From LMUY01 sp964242215 (GTDB lineage Bacteria > Pseudomonadota > Alphaproteobacteria > Acetobacterales > Acetobacteraceae): a stretch of 64,000 nucleotides of DNA. Below are positions 8,535-17,991 of the stretch, in pieces. How positions within the stretch are numbered: position 1 is the first letter of the stretch; every line of letters starts with the position of its first letter. Made by a program: the position numbers and the translations under genes. Below the pieces are notes generated by a model that saw only the letters and a list, made by a program, of their open reading frames with translations, was not told the origin of the DNA and made no database searches. Location: NCBI GenBank assembly GCA_964242215.1, contig CAXTCJ010000010.1:32577-96576 (forward strand), read 5' to 3'.

Positions 8535-9687
8535 GGGCACGAACCCGCACCGGTTCGGCCACACCTAATCTAGGCGGTCCCTTCTTCACCACACGGGGAG
8601 TGGCGCTCATCCGGAATGGCGGGCCGGGGATGACGCGGCTTCCCTCCGGCGTGTTCAAGTGTTCCCAATAGCCCCGTACTTTCAGATGCTCGTATTCGGA
8701 GATGAGCGATGGGAGGTCATAGGCGCGGGCCGTCACCATGCGCGCGGCCTGCCAGCGGCGGACCAGGTCGTCAGCCGGCCAGTCGGCCACGCGGGATTGG
8801 ATCTCCGCCACCAGCTCGGCCCAGTTGTCCTGCCGGTCCGGCGCGAGCGCGAACCGTGGATCGGCCATCAACTCCGGCGCGTCGATCGCCTGGCACGCGA
8901 CAGCCCAGCGATGCGCGTGGATCCAGAACGCCACCCACCCGTCGCTGCATTGCACGAAACCCAGCGGCTGCCGCCGGTCGCCACGCTGCTCGATCGAGCC
9001 GTTGGTGAGGTATTGCGTGACCGCCGGGTAGCACATGCCGGCCCCCGTCTCGACGATGTCGACGGACACGCTCTGCCCCCTGCCGGATCGTTCGCGCTCG
9101 ATCAGCGCGGTGACGATGCTGATATAGGCCGCGACGCCGGCGGCATAGGAGGCGCGCTGGCCGCAGCCGTAGAGCGGCTCGCGCCGCGCGTCGCCATTAT
9201 GGAACATCATGCCGGAGAGCGCCTGGTAGATCATCTCCGACCCTTTCCAATACCGATAAGGCCCGTCCTTACCGAAGGGCGAGACCACCGCGACGATGCA
9301 GCGTGGGTTGGCCGCCTCCATCCAGGTGCAATCGACGTCGGCACCGGCCACGACCACGTCGGCGGATGCCAGGAGTTGGGTGAGCAACGGCTGCCCCACG
9401 CCACCGGGCAGTACGACCGAACGCTTGCCCATGTTCAGGTGGAAAAACAGCAGCGACGTGCCGGGATCGTCTGGATCCGCCGGCAGGGCACGCCGGATGG
9501 GAGAGCCGCCTTGTGGTTCCAGCAGCGTCACATCCGCCCCGAAATCCGCCAGAAGGCGGGAGCAATATTGGCCAGCAACACTGTCGCTCAGGTCGAGCAC
9601 GCGAAGGGATGCGAACGCCGGCGCGCCCGACTGCGTGAAACCACCAGCCTGCTGAGGCAAAAACGCGACCCGGTCTTCCGGTGTCAT
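8527..9687 (-). CDS. CaiB/BaiF-type class III CoA-transferase
   Basis: 386 residues, first gene of the minus-strand operon. N-terminus LRVLDLSDSVAGQYCSRLLADFGADVTLLE and the block GKRSVVLPGGVGQPLLTQLL match the family, although the typical LDLK segment is diverged. It probably supplies the CoA-activation step for the substrate imported by the downstream transporter. An operator-like palindrome lies about 90 nt upstream, between this gene and the GntR regulator. Confidence 0.8.
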   Translation of the reverse strand: MTPEDRVAFLPQQAGGFTQSGAPAFASLRVLDLSDSVAGQYCSRLLADFGADVTLLEPQGGSPIRRALPADPDDPGTSLLFFHLNMGKRSVVLPGGVGQPLLTQLLASADVVVAGADVDCTWMEAANPRCIVAVVSPFGKDGPYRYWKGSEMIYQALSGMMFHNGDARREPLYGCGQRASYAAGVAAYISIVTALIERERSGRGQSVSVDIVETGAGMCYPAVTQYLTNGSIEQRGDRRQPLGFVQCSDGWVAFWIHAHRWAVACQAIDAPELMADPRFALAPDRQDNWAELVAEIQSRVADWPADDLVRRWQAARMVTARAYDLPSLISEYEHLKVRGYWEHLNTPEGSRVIPGPPFRMSATPRVVKKGPPRLGVAEPVRVRAHV

Positions 9688-9772
9688 GGCGTTCCCCTTC
9701 CCAATGCCTACCAGAGAGAGTCCGGCCAGGCTTCTTATCGTTGAGGGAAACGCTAGCGAGCCAAATCGAGAC

Positions 9773-9785
9773 GGTCAATATGACC
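9773..9785. promoter_or_regulatory. Candidate operator upstream of the CoA-transferase/ABC operon
   Basis: Perfect inverted repeat GGTCA-ATA-TGACC located 86-98 nt upstream of the first operon gene and just beyond the 3' end of the GntR regulator gene. Its position suits a regulator binding site, and the adjacent GntR/UTRA protein is the obvious candidate. This is inferred from symmetry and position only. Confidence 0.4.
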
Positions 9786-9795
9786 GGACATAAAT

Positions 9796-10557
9796 TTAAC
9801 CCGTCGCTTCATGCGCCAGATCGAACGAGACCTCAAACGAGAAGGTGCTGGCGGGATAGGTGCCGATCACCACCTCCAGCAACTCCTCCGCATCGTTGTA
9901 GATCGTGCGGACGACGCGGGTGCCGAGCGAGCCGGCGGCCACGCCGGTCAATCGCGCCTGCCGCGCCGTCAGCCGGCAGGGCTGGATTCGGGTGCGCACG
10001 CGACGCATCCGCTCGCCGCAGGTGCGGGCGATCAATTGGTGGATCAGTCCCGGCTCCCGCCCTATCAGATGGGCAACCTTTTCGAGCCGGGGATGGAGGA
10101 ACACCTCCGTGGTGCACAGCGTCGCCCCGCCCGCCAGCGGCGCGCGCACGCCCGCGGCGTACAGCCACGGCTCAGCCGGACCTGGCACTTCCTCGGCCAG
10201 GAGGTCAGGCAGCAGGCGGCGCGACCGGGTGCTGATGACCAGCCGCGTGTTTCGCATCAGATCGGTGCCGCTGCGCGCCGGGTCATACAGCACCGTGCCG
10301 TTGCTGCTGGGCGCCTTGCGGTGTGCCACGACGGTTCCGGCGCGCTTGCGGCGGATCACCAGGTTTTGCGTGGCGAGCAGGCGCATTGCTTCCCGCACGG
10401 TCGCGCGGCTCACGGCGAACTCTGCGGCAAGGTCGATCTCACGCGGCACGAGCGATCCGACGGGGTAGAGCCCGGTCGAGATCCGCTCGGTGATGTTCTG
10501 GGCGATCGTCTGATACAGGAGAGAAGGTACGGCTGTTCGTCGGATAAGGTCGGGCAC
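9796..10557 (-). CDS. GntR family transcriptional regulator with UTRA-like ligand domain
   Basis: 253 residues. N-terminal winged helix of GntR type (residues about 12-80): PREIDLAAEFAVSRATVREA followed by MRLLATQNLVIRRKRAGTVV. The C-terminal part (about 100-250) resembles the UTRA ligand-binding fold. It is transcribed in the same direction as, and immediately upstream of, the CoA-transferase/ABC operon, so it is likely the local regulator responding to a pathway metabolite. Confidence 0.85.
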   Translation of the reverse strand: MPDLIRRTAVPSLLYQTIAQNITERISTGLYPVGSLVPREIDLAAEFAVSRATVREAMRLLATQNLVIRRKRAGTVVAHRKAPSSNGTVLYDPARSGTDLMRNTRLVISTRSRRLLPDLLAEEVPGPAEPWLYAAGVRAPLAGGATLCTTEVFLHPRLEKVAHLIGREPGLIHQLIARTCGERMRRVRTRIQPCRLTARQARLTGVAAGSLGTRVVRTIYNDAEELLEVVIGTYPASTFSFEVSFDLAHEATG

Positions 10558-11213
10558 TCGCTGTTCAAGCTCCTATCGGCAGCCGGCCGGCCGTGCAGGG
10601 CCGAACATAGGTGAGGCGAAGGGGAAGGCAATCTGAGGTTGGGATTGAGGTGCTCCGTTCTCGTGGACGGTATGTTGGCTTGGGAGCGGTATGTTCGATA
10701 AGCCCGTCACACCATTCCCCCCATCCGTTACAGCGGTAGTGTCAACGCGGTTCCCGTCTCGGTCTAAAGTCAACGGGCGCGAGGCGCTGCCAGGGCATTA
10801 GTCTCGGTCTTTCCCAGTTCGACCCCACACTCTGCGGGGTTGTGGTCAAGCGGCCCGTGTAGGCCGAGAGCTGCCTGAAAGACTCGCTGAATTGAGCCAG
10901 CCTCACCGGAAGCAACGGGGAGGCTTCCTATTGGGAGATGGCCGAAATCCCTGCCGCGAGGGTTTAAGATCGGAATGACTTGCGAGAGCCCGCATCCTTT
11001 CTGCCACCCCGAAATGCCGTCACACGGCTCGCGGCGCGCATGCCACTAGCGAAAACATGCCGCAGGAGCGACATCAAGGCCTCAAGGGCCGCGTAACGGC
11101 GAAACCTGGACCGCCGCGTGTGTAATCGAGCCACGGGGCTTGTAGACGTAGGGGGTCTGCCGCATCGTTGGCGCCCCCCGCACTCGGGCATAGAGCGCAG
11201 CTAGGAGTAGTTC
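10558..11213. other. Intergenic region at island left edge; no gene supported
   Basis: 656 bases between the GntR gene and the amidoligase remnant. No reading frame here has convincing protein character. It contains one copy of the 27-bp repeat (10821-10847) and a hairpin with arms AGCCTC (10899-10904) and GAGGCT (10920-10925). It probably marks the left border of the accessory island. Confidence 0.5.
10821..10847 (+). repeat. 27-bp dispersed repeat, copy 1
   Basis: Begins GACCCCACACTC and ends GGGGTTGTGGTC. Near-identical 27-bp copies in the same orientation are at 18226-18252 and 32006-32032. The sequence is partly self-complementary (outer GACC/GGTC, alternative inner CCCC/GGGG). All three copies lie in non-genic DNA at edges of accessory segments, which suggests a remnant of a mobile element or of a recombination site. 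Confidence 0.7.
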
Positions 11214-12493
11214 GTGCGCGGCACCGTCCACAACCTTCCGGGCCACGCAGTGGCATTGCTGGGCTTCGAAATCGAAGCGTATGCCTCGGTTCTTGTGACA
11301 GGGGCCGATGAGGGCGAAGATGAGGCGTCGCCGCGCTCGCTCCGGAAAGTGGCGAGGCACCTCCGCGACGTCACAGGCCTGCCGTTCAGGGCCTTCATCC
11401 CTTCCGACGACGAAAACGCGCGGCCGGGACAGCGCGAGCCGACGAGCTCGCCCGAAAATCCGATCTGGGCGGTCCGCTTCGACTACAGCTTGGATCCTTG
11501 CGCGGCTCCCAACGACGAATACTTGGTCGGCGTGGAGGTCATCACGCCCCGCTCGAATTGGCTAATGCCACCGAGACCGTGCGGCATATCGCGAGCATGA
11601 TGTCCGGGCTCGGTGACTTCGCCGCTGGATTCGAGGGCGGCATACACGTCAACGTTTCAGTTCCGGGCCTTGCGGCGGCGGATGCCGCGATGTGGGCTGT
11701 GCTAGACCCTTTCAGAAGCGCGGCGCTATCTCGCGTCGAAGGTTTTGCGGACCCACTTTTCGATGCAATCCTGGCGTACCTGCCTCCCTCCTATTCGGGA
11801 TTACCCGGGCTGGAGGAGGTTATCGTGGCCATGGTGGAGCGCTCCCGCGGACGCCACCTGACCAACGTCCTCCCGCTTATCACCGGCCGCGGCTATGTCG
11901 AATTCCGCCATCTTAGCTCAAGAGCGTTCTTTTCAGATCCTGGCCGCGCCGTGCGGCTCGCTGAGAAAGCCGTTGCGCTCCTCGGCAAGCCGCCACGGCG
12001 AAAGATGGACAGTCGGCTCGGGTCGGTAAAAAAGTTGGCCGACCACATGCGGAACGTGGGCAGGGCCAAACTGGAAGACGCCGCATCGAGAATGCCGCCC
12101 GTCGAACTATCGGCAGACACCTGGGCCGCCTCTGATGCCCAGCAAAAGGCCGAGCGTCGCTTGCTCATCACGTTTCTCGAACTGGCCAATGCGGACCCCG
12201 TCCTGCGCGGCGCCTTTCCTTGGGCGATGAACTATCCGGCGTGGCCGATCAGGCAACCCGGGCGCCGCCCCTCGTACCGTTCTCCCTATGCTATCGCATG
12301 CGTCGACAAGGATGCCGTGGTCGCAAAGGTGAGCGCGCACTGGCAGTCGCAAGCGACGAAGAATCCAGTTCAGGATGACTACTCCGGCCGAGCGCGTCAC
12401 GGTACTGACGGTGAGGTTTCGTCGCTGGAAAAGGACAATAATGGGTCTGCTGCCCGACGAAGCGTCAACGGCGGCGGTCCTGCATCGACCTGA
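11214..12493 (+). pseudogene. Amidoligase-family protein, frameshifted
   Basis: Putative COOH-NH2 ligase of the amidoligase (glutamine synthetase-like) superfamily. The first frame starts with GTG at 11214, behind a GGAG ribosome-binding site 6 nt upstream, and carries LLGFEIEAY and VGVEVITP. The second frame continues with PLELANATETVRHIASMM, GGIHVNVSV and GYVEFRHLSS and ends at 12493. These are the expected family motifs in the expected order (GxExE-like, G-E-V/I-x-P, HVxV, YxEFR). The frames join at a run of four C (11547-11550): one extra C restores ITPPLEL. So it is either a recent pseudogene or an assembly error. No ATP-grasp or gamma-glutamyl partner gene is adjacent. Confidence 0.65.
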
Positions 12494-12665
12494 TGAACAG
12501 GTCCCATAGGAACTCGGCAGCGTCCTGCGGGCTGAGGCTCTTGGAGTCGCGGCCTGACATCATCGTGGACGTTCCGAGGGCATCGAACATCAGGCCCTGG
12601 TCGTCCTCGTTCACCGAAAGCATTTCGTTGCTCGATCCTACCGATGCGTTCGCGTCGTGGATCAC
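12465..12665 (-). CDS. Small hypothetical protein (doubtful)
   Basis: 66-residue frame with a GTG start, acidic and of ordinary soluble composition (ending EFLWDLFIRSMQDRRR). It converges with the amidoligase remnant and overlaps its last 29 nt. No family recognised and no clear ribosome-binding site. It could be a real small gene of the island; the remaining bases to 12907 show nothing else. Confidence 0.25.
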   Translation of the reverse strand: MIHDANASVGSSNEMLSVNEDDQGLMFDALGTSTMMSGRDSKSLSPQDAAEFLWDLFIRSMQDRRR

Positions 12666-12907
12666 TTCGCAGGCGCTCTGGCGCGAGTAGCACAGAACCC
12701 CTGCGGACGCATTCTCGAACTACCAGCTAGCTCTGCCGTCTCGGCAGCTGTTTCCCACGATCCGGTCGCCCGCACCGGTCCCAACTTGATCCATCCAACG
12801 TTCGCGTCCCTCGTCCGCTGAAAATCGCCTACTGCGCTGATTGGGACCGCGCAGTTATGGGCCAACCTGCGCGACAGCCGGGCCGCTCACCTTCAGCGGC
12901 AGGTTCG

Positions 12908-15577
12908 TCAATCCTCACTCCGGAAGTCTTCATCGAAATATACCCCGCAACTGGGGCATACGACGTTGGTCGGCTGATTGGCGATGGTGCGATGGTAGGT
13001 GGTCCCGAGATGGTTCTTGAACAGAACCGTGTTACAATCACGGCCGTAGCAATGGGTTCGCGTCGTCACCATCTTGCAGTCTCTGCAAGACAACACCCAG
13101 TAGCTGTGATTGCCACTGGTGGTGCGTTCCGTAACCCCATCAGGGGCCTGCGCCTGGCCACAGGATAGGCAGCAGCTCGGGCTGATCCAGATCTTCTCCT
13201 CTGCCGGAGCCGCCTCGTCATCCAGGATGTTCCAGCGATCGTTTCCGTCGCTTTCACGCCCATCGGCGTGATCGCGTATGTTGCGCATGACCTCTGGTAT
13301 CGCGCTGGGTTCGACCTCCAGCGGTGACGCGAAGCTGCTCTGCAGCGCTAGGCCGATTAACCGGCGAAGGTGACGCTGCGCATCGCCCTCGCCCGCGTTA
13401 GGGGCGAGCCACACTGTGCCGCGCCGGTGGTCGTCATGCGGATTGTGGCCGTAGTCGCAGTGGGCACCCCACTCCAGCGGCGAGGTCGGTGCCGCCACCG
13501 CCCCGGCGACGGGGTGGAGCAGAAAGACCCGGTCACCCTCGCAATCATAGCGTTTCTGCGTGATCAGGGTGTCCAGCATCCGTTCGATTTCACCCGCGCG
13601 CCAGGCCGTGCGGAACTTTGCATCCATGATAAGCCCGGGACTCGTGGCGAAGAGGGGGAGGTCATCCGGGTGCAGCCCCCCAGCGGAGGGCCGCTCGGGA
13701 TGGGGCGGCAGATAGGTGAATCGCAGCCGGAAATCCGGCCGCCTGCCGTTGCCCAAAACGGGCTGCACGTCCAACAAAGCCCCGAAGCTGAGTTCGGGGC
13801 GGCAAAGGGCGAGTGAGAAAGGCTGCGGCACGCCGGTGACCGCGGCGATCAACGGCTCCTGCCAGCCCGGCGGAGGAAGGAAACGGAAATCCGTGATCAA
13901 GATGGCGAGGATCTTCACCAGGCACCAGCGTTCGTAGAGCGCGCTCGCGTGCAGCGTGCCGATGCGATCGAGTGCGTCGAGAGCGCCATCGGCCATACCC
14001 GAGCGCTGCGCGAGCGCCTGCAGGCGCCGATAGGCAGCCAGGCAGGCGGCGTAATCCGGCTGCAGGCTGTAGCGCATCCCCGGCGGGATCTGCGGGCTCG
14101 TCGCGACCCCAAGACGACGCAGCCCGAGATCGGTCTGGCGCAGCAGGGATAGGCTGGCGGAAAGGCCGGCGCCGACGCCTTGGGCGTTGTCCATCACCGC
14201 TCGAAACGTCAGGCTACGGATCTTGGCTGTGCGGGCGGCCTCCCTGTATTCCCGCTGCTCCCGTAGGTTGAGCGGTGCCATCCAGCCATCCCGTTCCAGC
14301 CGGGTCCGTTTCCGCCGCTTGTTCTCCAGCGCCCGGGTGCGCGGTTCCACTTTGCTGACCTGCTCAAGTTCGAGCCAGCGGTAGGTTTTCCGTTTGCTAT
14401 CTGGGCGGGTGCCAGACTTCGCCGTGCCGCGAAAAACATAGTCTTGGGAGAAATGCAGGATGGCGGATACTAAACGCGCGAGGGGTTTGGGAAGGCGGAC
14501 GACACGGTAGGCGATGCCCTCTTCACTCTTGGAAACCAGTCGATCGTAGAAGAACTGATCGCCTTCGCTGCGGTATGCGCTGGTCAAACGGATTGGGAAG
14601 TGGCCCTGGGGCAGGTCGCTTGTGGCCGGTTCGTCATCACGCCACTGGCTAACGGCTTCGAGTTGCTCATCCAGCTCGGCGAGTTGGCGGTCGAACACGG
14701 CCGGGTCGACCGCTTGATGGGTGATCGCGCGATAGGTTTCAGCGCGTTCGGCCTCGATATCGGCGCGCTTTGCCATGAAGGCCGCCTGGCGTTCCGCCGC
14801 GCGGCCGAAGGCACTGGCGAGGCTGGCGCAGGCAGTTGCCATGTAGCGCAGGAAGCGGTTATCGGCGATGTCAGCGCTCGCCTCGGCCAGGCGACCGGGG
14901 AGGTGGGACGCTGATGGAGTGCGCATGTGCTGCCTGAACGTTGCGGCGTTAGGCCGTACCTTCGCGACCCTGGCCACGCCGGTGCGCTCCCGCATCTCCG
15001 TGGCTGGGGATCTCGCGATGCGTGCCGCCGCGTCGGTAAAGTCGGCCAATGCGGCAGCGAGGAGGGAGTCGGCCTTTCGGCCGCCCTGACTGGGGGCGCC
15101 CAGCCCATCGAAGCCTAGGGCGAGCCAGATCAGATCATCCTGGAAATCGCGCAGGTAATCTTCAAGCTGCACGCGGCCGCTGCCATGCATGACGGCGGTC
15201 ACGTCCAGCCGCTGTTGGCCGATCCGCAGTTCGAAGCTGCCGAGGCTGCGGGTGAAGGCGTTGAGGTGGCGCTTCGCGTCGGCGTCCCATGCAAGTGCGG
15301 GCACCCACCAGCGCACGCCCGCCTGATCCTTCACTGCCATAAAGGTGCGGGGCTGGCCGTCGGGTGCGTGCCAAGCGGGCTTGGCGCGGGACAGCACGCC
15401 GCCGAGCCGGAGACCGAGCCAGGCATGGTCCTCAGGGAAAATTTGGACCTCGAGCTGCAGGCGGCCATCGTCCGCGGTCTCGATCTCGATCGGCTCGGAA
15501 CTTGCTTCGACCCGGCGTGCCATACCCGGTTCTTGCCACTCGATAGTGAGATAATGCGCTGTGACCACGAGCGGCAT
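12908..15577 (-). CDS. McrC-like nuclease subunit: DUF2357, PD-(D/E)XK domain and C-terminal zinc ribbons
   Basis: 889 residues. Probable nuclease partner of the McrB-like ATPase. An N-terminal beta-rich region is followed by a DUF2357-like part containing DNRFLRYMA (239-247), a helical/coiled segment (about 255-310) and a PD-(D/E)XK nuclease core: RRPDFRL (612-618) supplies the Asp and LIMDAKFR (649-656) the D-x-K. The C-terminal about 90 residues carry four cysteine pairs (CLSC about 803, CRDC 831, C843/C848, CPSC 874), consistent with two zinc ribbons. ATG at 15577 overlaps the AAA gene stop (ATGA), so the two are translationally coupled. The long zinc-ribbon tail is unusual for a McrC protein and may recognise nucleic acid. 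Confidence 0.75.
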   Translation of the reverse strand: MPLVVTAHYLTIEWQEPGMARRVEASSEPIEIETADDGRLQLEVQIFPEDHAWLGLRLGGVLSRAKPAWHAPDGQPRTFMAVKDQAGVRWWVPALAWDADAKRHLNAFTRSLGSFELRIGQQRLDVTAVMHGSGRVQLEDYLRDFQDDLIWLALGFDGLGAPSQGGRKADSLLAAALADFTDAAARIARSPATEMRERTGVARVAKVRPNAATFRQHMRTPSASHLPGRLAEASADIADNRFLRYMATACASLASAFGRAAERQAAFMAKRADIEAERAETYRAITHQAVDPAVFDRQLAELDEQLEAVSQWRDDEPATSDLPQGHFPIRLTSAYRSEGDQFFYDRLVSKSEEGIAYRVVRLPKPLARLVSAILHFSQDYVFRGTAKSGTRPDSKRKTYRWLELEQVSKVEPRTRALENKRRKRTRLERDGWMAPLNLREQREYREAARTAKIRSLTFRAVMDNAQGVGAGLSASLSLLRQTDLGLRRLGVATSPQIPPGMRYSLQPDYAACLAAYRRLQALAQRSGMADGALDALDRIGTLHASALYERWCLVKILAILITDFRFLPPPGWQEPLIAAVTGVPQPFSLALCRPELSFGALLDVQPVLGNGRRPDFRLRFTYLPPHPERPSAGGLHPDDLPLFATSPGLIMDAKFRTAWRAGEIERMLDTLITQKRYDCEGDRVFLLHPVAGAVAAPTSPLEWGAHCDYGHNPHDDHRRGTVWLAPNAGEGDAQRHLRRLIGLALQSSFASPLEVEPSAIPEVMRNIRDHADGRESDGNDRWNILDDEAAPAEEKIWISPSCCLSCGQAQAPDGVTERTTSGNHSYWVLSCRDCKMVTTRTHCYGRDCNTVLFKNHLGTTYHRTIANQPTNVVCPSCGVYFDEDFRSED

Positions 15578-17733
15578 CAGCGGAGCCAGTAATTTGCGAT
15601 CCCGTTATTGCCCTCGGCCACCGCGATCACCCGGTCGAGCAGGACCACGCAATCCTCGACGTTGCCGGCCAGCGTCTCCGGCTTGATCGAACGGCGGAGA
15701 TAGTCGCGCATTCCAACCAGGATGTCGCGCCGATTGCGCCCGTCGGAGCCGGTCCGCGCCGTGTCGAGCGTCACTTTCGGCAGGACCTTGTGCAGGATGA
15801 CGTTGTTCAACGACGTGGCCGGGTCGATGCCGGCGATCTCGGCGGCCTGTAGATAGCCAAGCGACTGGCGGATGGCGCGCAGGCCGAACTCGATACCGAG
15901 CGGATCGAGGTGGTTGCGGGCGAGCTCCAAGAGGAAGGCGGCCGCCGGGGTGTGCCGTTCGAAGGCAGGATACTCCATGCGGGGTCCGACCTGGTCCGGC
16001 ATGAGGTGCAGCGGCGCAGATATCTGATCGGGGTCAAAGTCTTCAATTTCGGCTTCCAGCGCCCCCCAATCCGTCAGGACCGGGTTGCGGAACCGCAGCA
16101 CATGGACGCGGTCGAGCACCTTTGGGGATAGGTAATGCGTCGTCTCGTCCACGTTGATGGCGCCGACGATGCGGACATTCTGCGGGAACCGCATTTCGGT
16201 GGGGATGCGCATGCTAGCGGCCAGTCCGCGGCGCAAGCGGCTGTGATGCAGGAGCACGGATTCAGCATCTTTGAATCCGCCGAGCAGGTGCAAGACGTGG
16301 TTCGCCGTATCGTCCTTGAGCAACGCCTCCAGCGTCGAGTCCTCGGGCAGGCCGGCCCGCCGTCGCGCTTCGGCCTCAATGGCCAGGAAGAGCCCGTTCT
16401 CCATCACGATGTGGCGCTCTTCATCGGAGGTGTAGAGCGGGATCACGGGGGCCTCGCCGCGCGCCTCGAGCAGGCTGAGGAAATCAGCGAAGTAATGTTC
16501 CACCCGCGCCAGGTTCATCTCGTCGAGGCAGATGAAGTGCAGCATTTCAGGCTCGCGCTCGGCACGCTGGAGGCATTGCAGGAAGGGTGTGGGGTGGTAG
16601 CAGCGCTCGATGGGGTTGTAGTAGCCCAGGAGATCTTCCGGACCGGTCCAGTTTGGCTTGACCGGGATCACGCTACATCGTGCGCCGATCGCGGCGGCGA
16701 CTGAGCGAACTAAGCTCGTCTTGCCCGCGCCCGAGTCACCCGCCAGCACGACGAGGTCGTGCGTGAGCATCAGGGCTAGGAAATCGCGCAGCTGTGCCTG
16801 TGAGTACAACATCCCCGTGCGCCAGAGCTGTGCCTGAAGGAAAGGCGCCAGGCGGGCGAAGTCCCCGCCGAGCAGGTCCTGAAGGCTGCGGTGCGCGGGG
16901 CTGGTGCTGTGGGATGCCGGCGGCATGAGCGCGTCGATATCGGCCTCATCAACTAGCCCAAGCGCGCGCAAGCGGTTTCCCTTCTTCTCCAGTAGATCGG
17001 ACAGGTGGCGAAACCGTTGTTCCATAATTTGGGTCTTTTGAAGGAGGGTATCGCCAAGCTGGTCAAGCAGCTCCCGCTTTTCATCTAGTTCCGCCCGCAG
17101 GGTGGCCAGCGTCTGAGTGCCTTGCGCGCGTTCGGACTCGATGCGGGCCTGATGCTGTTGCGCCTGTGCCAAGGCTTCGTCGACGCCCTGTAGCGTGGTC
17201 TGATCGGCACGAATTTGCCGGGTGAGGTACTCGTGGGCGCTGAGCAGTTCAGCACGAACATGTTCCTCCAGCGCCGCCCGGGCGGACTGGGTCAGCAGCC
17301 GGGCTCCTTGGCCGCCCATTATGGTGGCGTCCCAACCTCGCGGCAGGTCCTCAAGCAGGAGGTGCAGCGTGCCCCGGCGTACCATGCAGCCATGGGGATT
17401 CGCATGTTTAAGCCGCTCGCGATCGGGCGACAGGATGAGTTCAGCGATCGCCCATTTCGCCTCCCGCAACCGGTCGACGTGGTCGGCGATGCCCTGTGTC
17501 TCACTGGCGGGAATATAAGCCGAGGCGGAGACGACCTGCTCTGGATAGACGAGGCGGCTTCCAGTCGTGGGATGTTCCAGCTCTTCGAGAAAGAAGACCG
17601 GCTTCTCGCCTCGGGACCGGACCCTGCCGATGACAATGAACGGTGCGTCGGGAGTTATTTCCCAAGCGTTACGTAACGCGATCAGAAGCTCCTGATCGGC
17701 GGAGCTGGCACGTCCGGCACTCGACAGTATCAC
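15577..17733 (-). CDS. McrB-like AAA+ GTPase/ATPase with central coiled coil
   Basis: 718 residues. Motor subunit of a McrBC-type restriction system. Residues 1-145 form an N-terminal domain without a recognised fold; about 150-255 is heptad-rich coiled coil (RAELDEKRELLDQLGDTLLQ); the AAA+ domain starts near 310 with Walker A GDSGAGKTS (332-340), the McrB-type Walker B ICLDEMNLARVEHYFADFLS (401-420) and the sensor-like GAINVDETT. First gene of a two-gene operon with the DUF2357 nuclease. The coiled coil in place of a typical McrB DNA-binding domain recalls the CoCoNuT branch of the McrBC superfamily; placement there is inference. Confidence 0.8.
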   Translation of the reverse strand: MILSSAGRASSADQELLIALRNAWEITPDAPFIVIGRVRSRGEKPVFFLEELEHPTTGSRLVYPEQVVSASAYIPASETQGIADHVDRLREAKWAIAELILSPDRERLKHANPHGCMVRRGTLHLLLEDLPRGWDATIMGGQGARLLTQSARAALEEHVRAELLSAHEYLTRQIRADQTTLQGVDEALAQAQQHQARIESERAQGTQTLATLRAELDEKRELLDQLGDTLLQKTQIMEQRFRHLSDLLEKKGNRLRALGLVDEADIDALMPPASHSTSPAHRSLQDLLGGDFARLAPFLQAQLWRTGMLYSQAQLRDFLALMLTHDLVVLAGDSGAGKTSLVRSVAAAIGARCSVIPVKPNWTGPEDLLGYYNPIERCYHPTPFLQCLQRAEREPEMLHFICLDEMNLARVEHYFADFLSLLEARGEAPVIPLYTSDEERHIVMENGLFLAIEAEARRRAGLPEDSTLEALLKDDTANHVLHLLGGFKDAESVLLHHSRLRRGLAASMRIPTEMRFPQNVRIVGAINVDETTHYLSPKVLDRVHVLRFRNPVLTDWGALEAEIEDFDPDQISAPLHLMPDQVGPRMEYPAFERHTPAAAFLLELARNHLDPLGIEFGLRAIRQSLGYLQAAEIAGIDPATSLNNVILHKVLPKVTLDTARTGSDGRNRRDILVGMRDYLRRSIKPETLAGNVEDCVVLLDRVIAVAEGNNGIANYWLR

Positions 17734-17811
17734 ACAATACTTCTTGGCTAAGGGCTAGACGGAGCTGAAAATCACACAAAGCTACCTTCTAGTCCACCCT
17801 TGTCACCGCTG

Positions 17812-17991
17812 TCACAGGCTTCGCAGATTGCGGAGCCGATTGTTGGCGGGATTGCCGTCCATGTGAGCCGCGGCAAGCACAATCCGGGTCACCCTTTGTC
17901 GGCTACCCTCCATCAGATCCGGCCACTTGGCGGAGCGCCCATTTCGGCCGCGCCAAGTTTGATTGGCTTCGTCATACCATCGCCCGTCCGA
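17812..17991 (-). pseudogene. HNH endonuclease remnant
   Basis: About 60 residues running from SDGRWYDEANQTW to NPANNRLRNLRSL, the pattern of small phage-type HNH proteins (RWYDxxxxTWR...AHxDxxPxNNRLxNLRxL, normally continuing CQRCH). The reading frame stops exactly at the first cysteine of that motif: both cysteine positions are TGA codons (minus strand, 17814-17812 and 17805-17803) with CAG CGG between them, after which similarity is lost. Most simply a decayed truncated gene. Confidence 0.55.

Noticed and set aside
8659..9744. 361-codon plus-strand frame opposite a CoA-transferase
   Set aside because: Antisense shadow; the minus-strand gene has full-length family similarity.
10821..10847. 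Integron attC interpretation of the 27-bp repeat
   Set aside because: No GTTRRRY/RYYYAAC core pair is present, and there is no integron integrase; the hairpin is too short.
12829..13168. Small frames on both strands at the 3' end of the nuclease gene
   Set aside because: They overlap the zinc-ribbon tail of the McrC-like protein, whose cysteine spacing shows the true frame.
17803..17814. Selenocysteine recoding in the HNH remnant
   Set aside because: Similarity to HNH proteins ends immediately after the second TGA and the fragment is fused to another remnant, so decay explains it; kept only as a finding to exclude.
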